From Thermoleophilia bacterium UBA2241 (GTDB lineage: Bacteria; Actinomycetota; Thermoleophilia; UBA2241): a DNA stretch of 64,000 nt. Under the pieces are notes generated by a model, which worked only from the letters and a program-made list of their open reading frames with translations, had not been told where the DNA came from and ran no database searches. The number at the start of each line of letters is the position of its first letter. The stretch's first letter is position 1. The position numbers and the translations under genes are program-made. The stretch is taken from contig DDYF01000009.1 in NCBI GenBank assembly GCA_002347645.1, positions 25,026 through 89,025 on the forward strand, read 5' to 3'. Positions 43,880 through 53,566 of this stretch are shown in pieces.

Positions 43880-44943
43880 AGTCCGGCGGAGATGCCGTGT
43901 CACCATCACGGCGGATCGGCGCGGGCGGATGGGGGTCCGGCAACTCCCATGATCGTGAAGAGCTGCTCGTGCTGCACGACGTGCGGCTCGACTTCGAAAG
44001 CCTACGCGGGACAGTCTATGCGCTCAATGGGGTCAGCTTCAGCCTACGGGCGCGCGAGGTCCTGTCGCTCGTAGGCGAGTCGGGGTGCGGCAAGTCGGTC
44101 ACCGCCTTGACCATTATGGGACTGCTGCAGGGGCCCCAGGTCCGTATCCGCGGCGGGGAGATCCTCTTTCAGGGCGAGGACCTCCTCAAAAAGACCGAAC
44201 ACGAGATGGTGCAGCTGAGGGGCAAGTCGCTGGCAATGGTGTTTCAGGACCCGCAGTCGTCTCTGAATCCGGTCTTCACTATCGAGAAGCAGATGGTCGC
44301 CGTCGTGCGGGCTCATACGTCGCTATCGAAGGCGGCAGCTCGTGAGACCGTCGAGGAGTCGCTGAGCGTCGTCGGTCTTCCCGCCAGCCGAAGCATCATG
44401 ACTGCCTATCCGCACGAGTTGAGCGGCGGTATGCGACAACGAGTGTGTATGGGGATGGCGTTGGCTTGCGATGCTCCGCTGCTCATCGCCGATGAACCGA
44501 CCACGGCTCTCGACGTGACGATCCAGGCTCAGATGCTGCGGCTGCTACGCCGACTGCGAGATGAGAAGCGCGTCTCCCAACTACTCATTACGCACAACAT
44601 GGGCGTCGCCGCTCAGGCGAGTGACCGTGTCGCCGTCATGTACGCGGGAGACATCGTTGAGGTCGGCGCCGCCGAGGACGTCTTGGTGAGGGGCAGGCAT
44701 CCTTACACGAACGCCCTGAGGGCCTGTCTTCCGACAGGCAGTACAGCGGCGCATCTCAAGACGATTCCGGGAGGAGTCCCGGACCTGCTCGCTCCACCTA
44801 CGGGGTGTCGCTTCCACCCCCGCTGCCACCTTGCACTTGACGAGTGCGCTACGTCCAAGCCCCCGATGCTTCGTGTCGGCAACGATCATTCGGTGGCCTG
44901 TCACGCAGTCGCTGCTGGCGGCCAGGAGATGAGGCGTGTCTAG
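43876..44943 (+). CDS. ABC transporter ATP-binding protein, DppD type
   Basis: A 355-residue ATPase: Walker [11 protein letters not shown]-loop [13 protein letters not shown], signature LSGGMRQRV, Walker [14 protein letters not shown] and the switch His ITHNMG. The C-terminal oligopeptide-transporter domain with its cysteine set ([15 protein letters not shown]) is present. The GTG at 43876 overlaps the DppC stop (GTGA), which decides the start. It pairs with the following ATPase. Confidence 0.93.
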   Translation: MKSGGDAVSPSRRIGAGGWGSGNSHDREELLVLHDVRLDFESLRGTVYALNGVSFSLRAREVLSLVGESGCGKSVTALTIMGLLQGPQVRIRGGEILFQGEDLLKKTEHEMVQLRGKSLAMVFQDPQSSLNPVFTIEKQMVAVVRAHTSLSKAAARETVEESLSVVGLPASRSIMTAYPHELSGGMRQRVCMGMALACDAPLLIADEPTTALDVTIQAQMLRLLRRLRDEKRVSQLLITHNMGVAAQASDRVAVMYAGDIVEVGAAEDVLVRGRHPYTNALRACLPTGSTAAHLKTIPGGVPDLLAPPTGCRFHPRCHLALDECATSKPPMLRVGNDHSVACHAVAAGGQEMRRV

Positions 44944-45925
44944 GGACAGCGTACTCGCGCTCCAGGACCTCTGCGTCTACTTCCCACTCAAGCGGGGTGC
45001 CTTCCGGCGCTCTCGTCAATTCGCGTATGCAGTTGACGGAGTGACCGAATCCGTCGGCCGAGGGGAGATCTTGGCGCTGGTGGGGGAATCGGGATGCGGC
45101 AAGACCACTGTGGCGCGGGCAGTCCTTGGTCTGACCAAGCCCACGAGCGGGAGCATCATGTTGCAGGGCGTCGACATGGCACAGGCGCCGCACAAGGTAC
45201 GGCAGGAGGCTGGGGCCGGCGTGCAAGTCGTCTTCCAGGATCCCGCGTCCTCGCTGAGTCCGCGGATGACCGTTCACGACATCGTGGCGGAACCGGCTCG
45301 AACTCGTGGCCGGCCAGACGGCGAGTCACTCAAGAGCAAGGTTCTCGAGCTCCTGGATACGGTCGGTCTCGATACACAGCATCTATGGCGACGGCCACAT
45401 GAGTTCAGCGGCGGGCAGTGTCAGCGAATCGCGATTGCCCGAGCGCTGGCGTCTGATCCCTACCTTGTGGTCCTCGACGAGCCGACCTCGGCGCTTGACG
45501 TGTCGGTCCAGGCAAGGATCCTCACGCTCCTCAGTGCGCTCCGCGACGCGCGTGGCATTTCCTTCCTCCTGATAACTCATGACTTGGCCGTCGCCCAGTG
45601 CATGGCGGACCGCGTGGCGGTCATGTATCTCGGGAGGATAGTCGAGAAGGGTCCGACACACGCAGTGCTCTCCAATCCCCTGCATCCGTACTCAGTCGCG
45701 CTGCTGGCGTCGGTTCCGTCTCCAGATCCCACGCAGCGTTCTGGTGCAGCTGTTCTGGGAGGCGAGGTGCCGAGCCCCGTGAATCCGCCCACAGGCTGTC
45801 GCTTCCACCCTCGCTGTCCTCAGCGGACCGACATTTGTAGTCACACGGATGTTCGACTCCGCGAGGTGAGTGACGGTAGATCAGTCGCCTGTCATCTCGC
45901 GCCGGAGACCCCGGTCGGCGCATGA
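44936..45925 (+). CDS. ABC transporter ATP-binding protein, DppF type
   Basis: A 329-residue ATPase: Walker A GESGCGKTTVAR, VFQDPASSLSPRMTV, signature FSGGQCQRIAIAR, Walker B LVVLDEPTSALDVS, switch His ITHDLAV, and the C-terminal cysteine-containing oligopeptide domain ([15 protein letters not shown]). GTG start overlapping the previous gene by eight bases. It completes the five-gene importer. Confidence 0.93.
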   Translation: MSRDSVLALQDLCVYFPLKRGAFRRSRQFAYAVDGVTESVGRGEILALVGESGCGKTTVARAVLGLTKPTSGSIMLQGVDMAQAPHKVRQEAGAGVQVVFQDPASSLSPRMTVHDIVAEPARTRGRPDGESLKSKVLELLDTVGLDTQHLWRRPHEFSGGQCQRIAIARALASDPYLVVLDEPTSALDVSVQARILTLLSALRDARGISFLLITHDLAVAQCMADRVAVMYLGRIVEKGPTHAVLSNPLHPYSVALLASVPSPDPTQRSGAAVLGGEVPSPVNPPTGCRFHPRCPQRTDICSHTDVRLREVSDGRSVACHLAPETPVGA

Positions 45926-45954
45926 CTGGGACATCTGTGCAACGTGCCCAAGGC

Positions 45955-45972
45955 GTCAGTGATGTCAGTGAT
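45955..45972. repeat. Perfect tandem 9-bp repeat
   Basis: GTCAGTGAT occurs twice in a row 30 bases after the importer operon, in the 226-base spacer before the first OCD-family gene. No terminator-like hairpin is obvious in the spacer. Confidence 0.45.
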
Positions 45973-46151
45973 GCTTGATGGGCATGCGCCAGCGGCTCGC
46001 GGCGTCGACCGGATGCGGTCAAGGCGGAAGGCCCCGGTCGCTCCGTCCAAGCTCAAGGGGAGACGTCGGTGGTCCCGCGTCGTCGCATTGAGGCCCTGAC
46101 GCAACTCAGCGGGATGGGATTCAATCAACAACGAAAGGGATGTGATTGAGG

Positions 46152-47138
46152 ATGGGCAGCACTCTAACCTACCTGTCTCGTGAGAACGTCGAGGCGTGCC
46201 TGCCACCTCTGGAGCGGCGCCTCGCGTTGGCGGAAATGGCCATGGCGTCGCTCGCTAACGGCAACGCCGTGATGCCGCCGAAGCCGGTCTTGGGGACTCG
46301 CGACGACCCCCGCGGGGAGTTTCACGCCTTGCCTGCCTACTTCCACAATGAGGACTTGGCCGGATGCAAGTGGAGCTGCACCTTCGCGGGCAATCCGCCG
46401 AAGGGTCTCCCGTCCGTATCAGCCACTATCATCCTCAGCGATCCGGATACAGGCGTGCCAATGGCAGTCATGGATGGCCGAGTGGTGACCGGCCATCGGA
46501 CTGCTGCCGTGAGCGGGGTCGCCGTGCGGCGCTTCGCCCCTGCGAAGGTGGCCAAGCTGGCTATCTGGGGAACAGGCTTCCAGGCTCGAACCCACTTGTC
46601 GGTCGTGGCATCACTCGTGCCGGGCTGTTCTCTCTGGGCGTACGACGCAGATCCCACCGCCCTCGATGCGTTCGTGGCGTGGGCCCGGGAGCAGCAGGGA
46701 GTCAGTGAGGTGACGAAGGTGGCGGACGTGCGAGACGCGCTCGACGACGCCGATGTGATCATCACGGCCACCACGGAACACGCGGCCAGCGATCCGTTCG
46801 TGACGCCTGACCTGGCTGCTGACGATTGCCTCTTGCTTCCGTTGGAGTGGGAGCTACAGGTCCCGGCCACGACGGCACGCGAAGCGGCCTGGTTCGTTGT
46901 GGACGACCGCGCTGAGTTCTTCTCCTATAGGGCCATGGACAGCGTCGACTTCCTCGACTACCCAGATCCGGACGAGACGCTAGGCGAGGCGATTCTTCGG
47001 GGGGCTCGTCGCGACGACCGCCCGGTGGGTCTCGTCGTGTCGTCGGCACTCGGCACCGGGGCCGCTGATATTGCCGCCGCGTCAGAGGTCCTTCAGATTG
47101 CGCGGGAGAAGGGACTTGGCACCGAGTTGCCCCTGTAG
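46152..47138 (+). CDS. Ornithine cyclodeaminase/mu-crystallin family protein (copy 1)
   Basis: A 328-residue Rossmann enzyme. Visible: YLSRENVEACLPPLERRLAL, the substrate-binding Lys in AGCKWSCTF, the NAD-binding W-G-T-G-F-Q-A-R-T-H, DADVIITATTEH and the late Asp in GTGAADIAAASEV. The family contains ornithine cyclodeaminase, alanine and arginine dehydrogenases and SbnB-like enzymes that oxidatively cleave N-(carboxyalkyl) amino acids; substrate unknown. ATG 46152 is chosen; a TTG two codons earlier is possible. About 60% identical by eye to the next gene, so a tandem duplication. Confidence 0.87.
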   Translation: MGSTLTYLSRENVEACLPPLERRLALAEMAMASLANGNAVMPPKPVLGTRDDPRGEFHALPAYFHNEDLAGCKWSCTFAGNPPKGLPSVSATIILSDPDTGVPMAVMDGRVVTGHRTAAVSGVAVRRFAPAKVAKLAIWGTGFQARTHLSVVASLVPGCSLWAYDADPTALDAFVAWAREQQGVSEVTKVADVRDALDDADVIITATTEHAASDPFVTPDLAADDCLLLPLEWELQVPATTAREAAWFVVDDRAEFFSYRAMDSVDFLDYPDPDETLGEAILRGARRDDRPVGLVVSSALGTGAADIAAASEVLQIAREKGLGTELPL

Positions 47139-47218
47139 TTGGATGGAGCCGTTCGTCTCCGAGATACACCACCGATGAACGGTGGCAACCTTGCTTGGAC
47201 GATAGGTGGGAGGATGCT

Positions 47219-48220
47219 GTGGCTGGATCGACGATTCTGTACCTCACGAAGGCTGATGTCCTTGAATGCCTTCCCCCGGTCGAGCGACGTCTGGAGCTGG
47301 CCGACTACGCCATGGCGTCGCTGGCCAATGGCAACTGCCTCATGCCGCCAAAGCCGGAACTCATGACGCGTGTAGAGCCTGAAGGGGCCTTCCATGCCCT
47401 GCCCGCGTTCTTCCGCGATCGCGACATCGCGGGCTGCAAGTGGAGTTGCACATTCGCCGCCAATCCGCCGCGGGGGCTACCTTCGGTGTCGGCCCTCATT
47501 ATCTTGAGCGACCCGGATACTGGCTTTCCGCTGTGTGTGATGGACGGCACGCTCGTAACCGCTCACCGCACGGCTGCGGTGAGTGGGGTTTCCATCAAGA
47601 GGATGGCGCCGCGCCGTGTGGGCAAGGTGGCGATTTGGGGGGCCGGGTTTCAGGCACGGACGCACCTCGAGGTTCTCTGTGCCACGATTCCGGGCTTCCC
47701 GCTGTGGGTCTACGACAGCGACGCTGCACGTCTCGAGGACTACGCCGCTTGGGCCGGCGAGCAGGCCGGAGTGAGCGAGGTCCACAAGGGGGGCAGTGTT
47801 GCCGAGACGCTGCAGGGTGCCGATGTGGCCATCACCGCCACCACAGTGCACAACCCCGGTGATCCCTACGTTGTTCCTGGGATGCTGGGCACGGACTGCC
47901 TGCTGCTGCCGCTCGAGTGGAACCTTCAGGTACCAGCCTCGACGGCCAAGGAGGCATCCCTCTTTCTCGTCGATGACCGCGCCGAGTTCACCTACTACCG
48001 CGACCAGGCCGATCGGCTTGCGATGGTGGCTTTCAAGGACTACCCCGATCCTCACGAGACCATCGGCGAAGCAGTGGCGCGTTGCCTCAGTCGAGAGACC
48101 CGGCCAGATGGCCTGATCGTCTCGTGCGCTCTGGGGACGGGTGCAGCCGACGTCTCGGCTGCGAGCGAGGTCTACCAGAATGCCAGGAAGCGCGCTGTGG
48201 GTACCACACTGGCCCTGTGA
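47219..48220 (+). CDS. Ornithine cyclodeaminase/mu-crystallin family protein (copy 2)
   Basis: A 333-residue paralogue of the preceding gene with the same motifs (YLTKADVLECLPPVERRLEL, AGCKWSCTF, WGAGFQARTHLEV, GTGAADVSAASEV). GTG 47219 is chosen because GGGAGG lies five bases upstream. Differences cluster around the cofactor and active-site loops (for example LCVMDGTLVTAHRT instead of MAVMDGRVVTGHRT), so the two may act on different steps or form a heteromer. It is the last gene of the lower-GC segment. Confidence 0.87.
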   Translation: MAGSTILYLTKADVLECLPPVERRLELADYAMASLANGNCLMPPKPELMTRVEPEGAFHALPAFFRDRDIAGCKWSCTFAANPPRGLPSVSALIILSDPDTGFPLCVMDGTLVTAHRTAAVSGVSIKRMAPRRVGKVAIWGAGFQARTHLEVLCATIPGFPLWVYDSDAARLEDYAAWAGEQAGVSEVHKGGSVAETLQGADVAITATTVHNPGDPYVVPGMLGTDCLLLPLEWNLQVPASTAKEASLFLVDDRAEFTYYRDQADRLAMVAFKDYPDPHETIGEAVARCLSRETRPDGLIVSCALGTGAADVSAASEVYQNARKRAVGTTLAL

Positions 48221-48451
48221 CATGCAGTTACGCGACGGAAGGGCAAGGCATCCTGGGCGCCCCCGGAGTCGGAGGTGTGCTGACTGGCCACCGCCTCCCG
48301 GGCAGCGTGAGGATGTCGGTGCCTGAGCAGTTGCCCAAGCCGACGCCGGACGATGCGGTAGCAGCAAGGCCGACTGCGCCGGTCTCGATGGCTGCAAACA
48401 AGAAAGGCCTTGTCGCCGACGCTTCATCGCGCGGGGTGCGCGGAGGCGCCA
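48221..48451. other. Right boundary zone of the lower-GC segment
   Basis: About 230 bases between the second OCD-family gene and korD. No gene, promoter or clear repeat is supported. One open frame runs through into korD in another phase (ending AANKKGLVADASSRGVRGG) but has no family likeness; it may be a remnant of what preceded korD before the insertion. Confidence 0.35.
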
Positions 48452-48682
48452 ATGCCTGACGGGCGCAGGGTCAACGTGCTCGTCGACCGCGAGCTCTGCA
48501 AGGCCTGCGGCATCTGCATCACCCTGTGTTCGACCCACGTCTTCGACGCCGACGGCGGCGGGCAGGCGGTCGCCGCGCGGCCCGAGGAGTGCACCGTCTG
48601 CCGCCTCTGCGAGTGGCACTGCCCCGACTTCGCGATCGAGGTGCTCGACCTGCGCGCCGGTGACCACGGGGAGACGGCCTGA
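48452..48682 (+). CDS. korD: 2-oxoacid:acceptor oxidoreductase ferredoxin-like subunit (KorD)
   Basis: A 76-residue protein with two [4Fe-4S] motifs, C-K-A-C-G-I-C-I-T-L-C and C-T-V-C-R-L-C-E-W-H-C-P, the delta subunit of 2-oxoglutarate:ferredoxin oxidoreductase that passes electrons to ferredoxin. ATG 48452 gives the usual compact length. Its stop overlaps the korA start, so the four kor genes are one operon. Confidence 0.88.
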   Translation: MPDGRRVNVLVDRELCKACGICITLCSTHVFDADGGGQAVAARPEECTVCRLCEWHCPDFAIEVLDLRAGDHGETA

Positions 48683-49836
48683 TGCCCCAGCCGCGCAAGC
48701 TTGTTCAGGGCAACGAGGCCGTCGCCGAGGGGGCGATCGCCGCCGGGGCGCGCTTCTTCGCCGGCTACCCCATCACGCCCTCGACCGAGATCGCCGAGAT
48801 CCTCTCGCGGCGCATGCCCGAGGTCGGCGGCTCGTTCCTGCAGATGGAGGACGAGATCGCCTCGATGGGTGCCGTGATCGGCGCATCGCTCGCCGGGGTC
48901 AAGGCGCTGACGGCGACCTCCGGCCCGGGCTTCAGCCTCATGCAGGAGCTGATCGGCTACGCGGCCATGGCGCAGGTGCCCTGCGTGATCGTCGACGTCA
49001 TGCGCGGGGGCCCGTCGACCGGCCTGCCGACCGATCCGTCGCAGGGCGACGTCATGCAGTCGCGCTGGGGGACGCACGGTGAGCACTCGATGATCGTGCT
49101 CGTGCCGAGCACGGTGCTCGAGTGCTTCACGCTCACCGTCGACGCCTTCAACTTGAGCGAGCAGTACCGCACGCCCGTGATCGTCCTCTCGGACGCCATG
49201 GTCGGGCACATGCGCGAGGCGGTCGCATTGCGCGTCGAGGACCTCCGTCTCGCCCGGCGCGGCGAGCCCGACTGCGACCCGGATGAGTACGACACCGTCG
49301 TGTCGACGCTCGACCACATCCTGCCGCGACCTGACCTCGGCTCGCGCTTCCGCGTGCACGCCACTGGGCTCGTGTACAACCGGCGCAGCGGGGCGGTGGA
49401 CACCAGCGACCCCGAGGTGGCGGCCGATCTCGGCCTGTACCTGCGCGAGAAGATCTACCATCACCGCGACGCCATCGTGCGCGTCGAGGAGGTGGGGACG
49501 GAGGACGCCGAGATCGGGCTCTTCGCGTACGGCTCGGTGGCCCGGTCCGCCAGGGCGGCGATGAAGGCGGCGCGCAAGAAGGGCGTCAGGGTCGGGCTGC
49601 TGCGCCCGATCACCCTGTGGCCTTTCCCGACCGGCGCCGTCGACCGCATGGCCGAGCATGTGGAGACGATCATCGTGCCGGAGATGAACATCAGGCAGAT
49701 GGCATGGGAGGTGCAGGCGGCCGTGGCCGGCCGCGCCAAGGTCGTCGACCTTGGCCGCGTCGACGGCCGCCTGATCACGCCCGCGCAGATCGAGGAGCTC
49801 ATCGACCGGGAGGTGGACCATCTGCGCGCTCGTTGA
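48682..49836 (+). CDS. korA: 2-oxoglutarate:ferredoxin oxidoreductase alpha subunit
   Basis: A 384-residue alpha subunit: GNEAVAEGAIAAGARFFAGY with PITPSTEIAE, then LQMEDEIASMGAVIGASLAG and ATSGPGFSLMQELIGYAAM, and MRGGPSTGLPTDPSQGD. With KorB it oxidises a 2-oxoacid, most probably 2-oxoglutarate given the neighbouring histidine/glutamate and succinyl-CoA genes, to the acyl-CoA and reduced ferredoxin. One-base overlap with korD. Confidence 0.93.
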   Translation: MPQPRKLVQGNEAVAEGAIAAGARFFAGYPITPSTEIAEILSRRMPEVGGSFLQMEDEIASMGAVIGASLAGVKALTATSGPGFSLMQELIGYAAMAQVPCVIVDVMRGGPSTGLPTDPSQGDVMQSRWGTHGEHSMIVLVPSTVLECFTLTVDAFNLSEQYRTPVIVLSDAMVGHMREAVALRVEDLRLARRGEPDCDPDEYDTVVSTLDHILPRPDLGSRFRVHATGLVYNRRSGAVDTSDPEVAADLGLYLREKIYHHRDAIVRVEEVGTEDAEIGLFAYGSVARSARAAMKAARKKGVRVGLLRPITLWPFPTGAVDRMAEHVETIIVPEMNIRQMAWEVQAAVAGRAKVVDLGRVDGRLITPAQIEELIDREVDHLRAR

Positions 49837-50710
49837 CGAGACCATCGTCGCCCACCCCCCCGAGGACTGCGCGGCGCCGCGCATCAAGCCGGCGAGTACG
49901 GCGGCGATCCGCCGACAGCTCCGCACGGCGAAGACCCTGTGGTGCCCGGGCTGCTCCAACGGCATCATCACCAGGGCGATCGTCGACGCCGTGCTCGGGC
50001 TGGAGCTCGACCCCGACAAGGTCGCCGTCTTCGCCGGGATCGGCTGCTCGGGGCGCATCTCGAACTACCTCAACTACTCGACCGTGCACTGCGCGCACGG
50101 GCGCGCGCTGCCCTTCGCCACGGGAGCCAAGGTCGCGGACCCGGAGCTCAAGATCATCGTCGTGATGGGAGACGGCGACTGCGCCGCCATCGGCGGCAAC
50201 CACCTCATCCACGCCGCGCGACGCAACGTGGACCTCACGGCGGTGGTCTTCAACAACAGCATCTACGGCATGACCGGTGGGCAGAAGAGCCCGTCGACGC
50301 ACGTCGGCGACCGCAGCACGACGAGCCCGTTCGGCAACTCCGAACCCGCCTTCGATCTCTGCGAGCTGGCCCGTGCCGCGGGGGCCACTTACGTCGCCCG
50401 CGGCACCTCGTGGGCGTATCGCCAGCTCGTCCAGCTCATCGCCGGCGGCCTCGTCCACGAGGGGTTCTCCTTCATCGAGGCCATGGCGATCTGCAACACG
50501 TACTACGGCCGCTTCAACCTGACGGCCGACTCCGCCGAGTTCCTCCGCCTGCAGAAGGAACACGCCGTGGCGGTCGACAAGTTCGACGTCGACGGGCCGC
50601 GGCTGCGCGACCTGTACCCTGTCGGCGTGATCCACCACGTCGAGCGACCCGCCTACAGCGACGTCTTCTCCGACATGCGCCAGAAGGCGGGGGGGCGCGG
50701 CGGTGGCTGA
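49820..50710 (+). CDS. korB: 2-oxoglutarate:ferredoxin oxidoreductase beta subunit (start anomalous)
   Basis: About 296 residues. The TPP-binding beta subunit is complete from the cluster/TPP motif LWCPGCSNGIITRAI through GIGCSGRISNYLNY, the TPP motif VMGDGDCAAIGGNHLIHA and VVFNNSIYGMTGGQ. No ATG, GTG or TTG lies in frame between the previous stop and 49991, which is already inside the CPGC domain. The only candidate that keeps the N-terminus is an ATC at 49820, six bases after GGGAGG and inside the korA end; alternatively a seven-C run at about 49854 hides an indel. Its stop overlaps korC. Confidence 0.85.
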   Translation: MCALVDETIVAHPPEDCAAPRIKPASTAAIRRQLRTAKTLWCPGCSNGIITRAIVDAVLGLELDPDKVAVFAGIGCSGRISNYLNYSTVHCAHGRALPFATGAKVADPELKIIVVMGDGDCAAIGGNHLIHAARRNVDLTAVVFNNSIYGMTGGQKSPSTHVGDRSTTSPFGNSEPAFDLCELARAAGATYVARGTSWAYRQLVQLIAGGLVHEGFSFIEAMAICNTYYGRFNLTADSAEFLRLQKEHAVAVDKFDVDGPRLRDLYPVGVIHHVERPAYSDVFSDMRQKAGGRGGG

Positions 50711-51359
50711 CGACGGCAGGCTCGAGGTGCGCGTCTCCGGCTCGGGGGGGCAAGGCATCCTGCTCGCGGCGGCCGTGCTCGCCGACGCGGTCGCGGCTGC
50801 CGGTCGCGAGGTCGTGCAGACGCAGAGCTATGGACCCGAGGCGCGCGGTGGTGCCTCGCAGGCCGAGGTCATCGCCTCCTTGGAGGAGATCGACTACCCC
50901 GAAGTCGACCTCGCGGACCTGTCGCTCTGCCTCTCGCAGGCGGCGTTCGACAAGTACGCCCGTCTCACGCGTGCCGGTGGGCTGGTGCTCTACGACAGCG
51001 GGCTCGTCGACGAGATGGAGATCCCGGGTCGGCGGCTGAGGGGGCTGCCGTTCACGGACACGGCGGTGCACGACCTCGGCGCCAAGGTCGTCACGAACAT
51101 CGTCTCGCTCGGCGCGTTGTGCGCGTTCGTGCCGTGGCTTCCCCCGGACGCTGTCGACGGCGCCGTCGCGGCGCGCGTGCCGGCCAGGTTCAAGGACCTC
51201 AATCTGCGCGCCCTCGAGGCCGGCCGGCGGCTCGTCGAGCTGGCCGAGGCCGGCATCGCCATCGAGGGCGCGGAAGACCACGACGCGCGCGGCGCGGCGC
51301 CCGTCGCGGAGGCCGAGGACCGGCCGATCGAATGCGAGCCGTGCGCGGACGAGCGCTGA
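50703..51359 (+). CDS. korC: 2-oxoglutarate:ferredoxin oxidoreductase gamma subunit
   Basis: A 218-residue gamma subunit: LEVRVSGSGGQGILLAAAVL (the conserved G-x-G-G-Q-G-x-x), QTQSYGPEARGGASQAEVI and NIVSLGALCAFV. The C-terminal 35 residues are acidic and low-complexity. GTG start overlapping korB by eight bases. It completes the korDABC operon; sucC starts 28 bases later. Confidence 0.92.
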   Translation: MADDGRLEVRVSGSGGQGILLAAAVLADAVAAAGREVVQTQSYGPEARGGASQAEVIASLEEIDYPEVDLADLSLCLSQAAFDKYARLTRAGGLVLYDSGLVDEMEIPGRRLRGLPFTDTAVHDLGAKVVTNIVSLGALCAFVPWLPPDAVDGAVAARVPARFKDLNLRALEAGRRLVELAEAGIAIEGAEDHDARGAAPVAEAEDRPIECEPCADER

Positions 51360-51386
51360 CGGGCGCCGGGTAGCGCAGGGCGGCAG

Positions 51387-52691
51387 GTGGACCTCCTCGA
51401 GCATCAGGGCAAGGCGCTCTTCGCGGCGGCGGGCCTGCCGGTCCCGGCCGGAAGGCCGGCGGACACGGCCGCCGCCGCCGCCGGTATCGCGGCGGACATC
51501 GGATGCCCGGTGGCCGTGAAGGCGCAGGTGCGCACCGGCGGCCGCGGCAAGGCGGGCGGCGTGCGGGTGTGCCGCGCGCCGGGCGAGGTCGAGGCGGTGG
51601 CCGCCGAGATCCTTGCGATGAGCATCCGCGGCCGGCGGGTCGAGTCGGTGCTGGTCGAGCGCGGCGTCGCGATCGCGCACGAGTGCTACCTCGCCTTCGC
51701 CATGTCGCGGCACCACCGCGCCCCCCTGATGGTGTTCGCCGCCGAAGGCGGCGTCGACGTCGAGGAGTTGGCCCGGACGCGGCCGGCGGCCGTCCTGAAG
51801 ACGCCCGTCGACCCGCTCCTCGGCCTGTGCGACTACCAGGCGCGCGACGTGGCGGCCGCCGCCGTGGCGGCCGCCCGGCGCGCGCCTCAGGCCGTGCGCG
51901 GCCCCCGTGCGGCGGACGCGGTGACAGCAGGGTCCGCCGCGTTCCCGGGCGGGGATGCGACGGCGACGGCGAAGCGCATCGCCGGCGTCGCCAAGGGCCT
52001 CTGGAGCGTCTACCGCGAGTGCGACGCGACGCTGGTCGAGGTGAACCCGCTGGTCGTGACCGCGGAGGGCGAGGCGGTCTGTCTCGACGCCAAGGTCACC
52101 GTCGACGACAACGCCCTTTGGCGGCACCCCGATCTGGCGCCGCTCGGCCCCGCGCCCGACGAGCGCGAGCGACGTGCGCGCGAGGCCGGCCTCAGCTACA
52201 TCACGCTCGACGGCGACATCGGCGTGATCGGCAACGGCGCCGGCCTCGTGATGAGCACGCTCGACCAGCTGGCCGCGGCCGGCGGCCGCGCCGCCAACTT
52301 CTGCGACGTCGGCGGCGGCGCCTCGGCCGCCTCGGTCGCTCTGGCCCTCGAGCTCATCCTCACGGGCGCCGGCGTGCGCGCGATCGCGGTCAACATCTTC
52401 GGGGGCATCACGCGCGGGGACCAGGTGGCTCGGGGACTGATCCAAGCGCTGCGAGACACCACGGCGGCGGTGGGCGTGCCGGTGTTCGTGCGCCTCGAGG
52501 GGACCGCCGCGAAGGAAGGACGGGCCCTGCTCGCAGAGGCCGACCTGCCGGGCCTGCACCCGGCGGGCGACGTCGCCGAGCTCGTGCGTCTGGTCCTTGG
52601 TGTCGCCGGCCGGTCCGACGACGGTGCAGCTGGACGAGACGGGGCGACAAGCCGTCCGGCGGCGTCGCCGGCGAAGCAGGACGGCGCCTGA
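51387..52691 (+). CDS. sucC: Succinyl-CoA ligase (ADP-forming) beta subunit
   Basis: A 434-residue ATP-grasp protein: [46 protein letters not shown] and [44 protein letters not shown]. Typical SucC is about 390 residues; this one has an Ala-rich C-terminal tail and an insertion near residue 180 ([20 protein letters not shown]). With SucD it would convert succinyl-CoA made by Kor into succinate with ATP formation. GTG start; sucD starts by overlap at its stop. Confidence 0.92.
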   Translation: MDLLEHQGKALFAAAGLPVPAGRPADTAAAAAGIAADIGCPVAVKAQVRTGGRGKAGGVRVCRAPGEVEAVAAEILAMSIRGRRVESVLVERGVAIAHECYLAFAMSRHHRAPLMVFAAEGGVDVEELARTRPAAVLKTPVDPLLGLCDYQARDVAAAAVAAARRAPQAVRGPRAADAVTAGSAAFPGGDATATAKRIAGVAKGLWSVYRECDATLVEVNPLVVTAEGEAVCLDAKVTVDDNALWRHPDLAPLGPAPDERERRAREAGLSYITLDGDIGVIGNGAGLVMSTLDQLAAAGGRAANFCDVGGGASAASVALALELILTGAGVRAIAVNIFGGITRGDQVARGLIQALRDTTAAVGVPVFVRLEGTAAKEGRALLAEADLPGLHPAGDVAELVRLVLGVAGRSDDGAAGRDGATSRPAASPAKQDGA

Positions 52692-53566
52692 TGGCGATCC
52701 TCGTCGACGCGCGCAGCCGGGTCCTCGTCCAGGGCATCACGGGCCGGGAAGGCGCCTTCCACACGCGGCGGATGCTCGATGCCGGTACGGACGTCGTGGC
52801 CGGCACGACGCCGGGCAAGGGCGGGCAGTCGGTCGAGGGCGTGCCGGTGTTCGACACCGCCGCCGCCGCCGTCGCCGCGACCGGCGCCGACACGTCCGTG
52901 GTCTTCGTGCCGGCGCGCTTCGCGCGCGATGCCCTGATCGAGGCCGCCGACGCCGGGCTGGCGACCGTGGTCTGCATCACCGAGGGCATCCCCGTGCGCG
53001 ACATGACGGAGGCCGCCGCGCACCTCGCCTGCCGCGGCGTGACATTGATCGGGCCGAACTGCCCCGGCGTGATCACGCCCGGGGCGTGCAGTGCAGGCAT
53101 CATGCCGGCACAGGTCTTCGTCCCCGGCGGCGTCGGGCTCGTCTCGCGATCGGGGACGCTGACCTACGAGATCGTCCACAGTCTGACACGCGCGGGGCTC
53201 GGGCAGTCGACGTGCGTCGGGATGGGCGGCGACCCCGTGCACGGGGTCGGGTTCGTCGAGTGCCTCGAGCTGTTCGCGCGCGACGAGACGACGGCAGCCG
53301 TCGTGCTCGTCGGCGAGATCGGCGGGGACGATGAGGAGCGCGCGGCGGAGCACGTACGGGACGGGTTCCCGAAGCCCGTCGCCGCCTACCTCGCGGGGTT
53401 CTCCGCCCCGCCGGGCAAGCGCATGGGGCACGCCGGCGCCATCATCTCGGGCAGTGCCGGCACGGCTGGAGCCAAGAAGGCGGTCCTTGAGGAGGCGGGC
53501 GTGCCCGTCGCCGCGAGCCCGGCCGAGGTCGCCGCGCTGGTGCGCGCGGCGCTGGGCCGGGCGTAG
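52691..53566 (+). CDS. sucD: Succinyl-CoA ligase (ADP-forming) alpha subunit
   Basis: A 291-residue Suc[20 protein letters not shown] (CoA binding), [27 protein letters not shown], and the phosphorylated His in [12 protein letters not shown]. Normal length. ATG overlaps the sucC stop by one base. Placement between kor and hutH ties substrate-level ATP formation to histidine breakdown. Confidence 0.95.
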   Translation: MAILVDARSRVLVQGITGREGAFHTRRMLDAGTDVVAGTTPGKGGQSVEGVPVFDTAAAAVAATGADTSVVFVPARFARDALIEAADAGLATVVCITEGIPVRDMTEAAAHLACRGVTLIGPNCPGVITPGACSAGIMPAQVFVPGGVGLVSRSGTLTYEIVHSLTRAGLGQSTCVGMGGDPVHGVGFVECLELFARDETTAAVVLVGEIGGDDEERAAEHVRDGFPKPVAAYLAGFSAPPGKRMGHAGAIISGSAGTAGAKKAVLEEAGVPVAASPAEVAALVRAALGRA

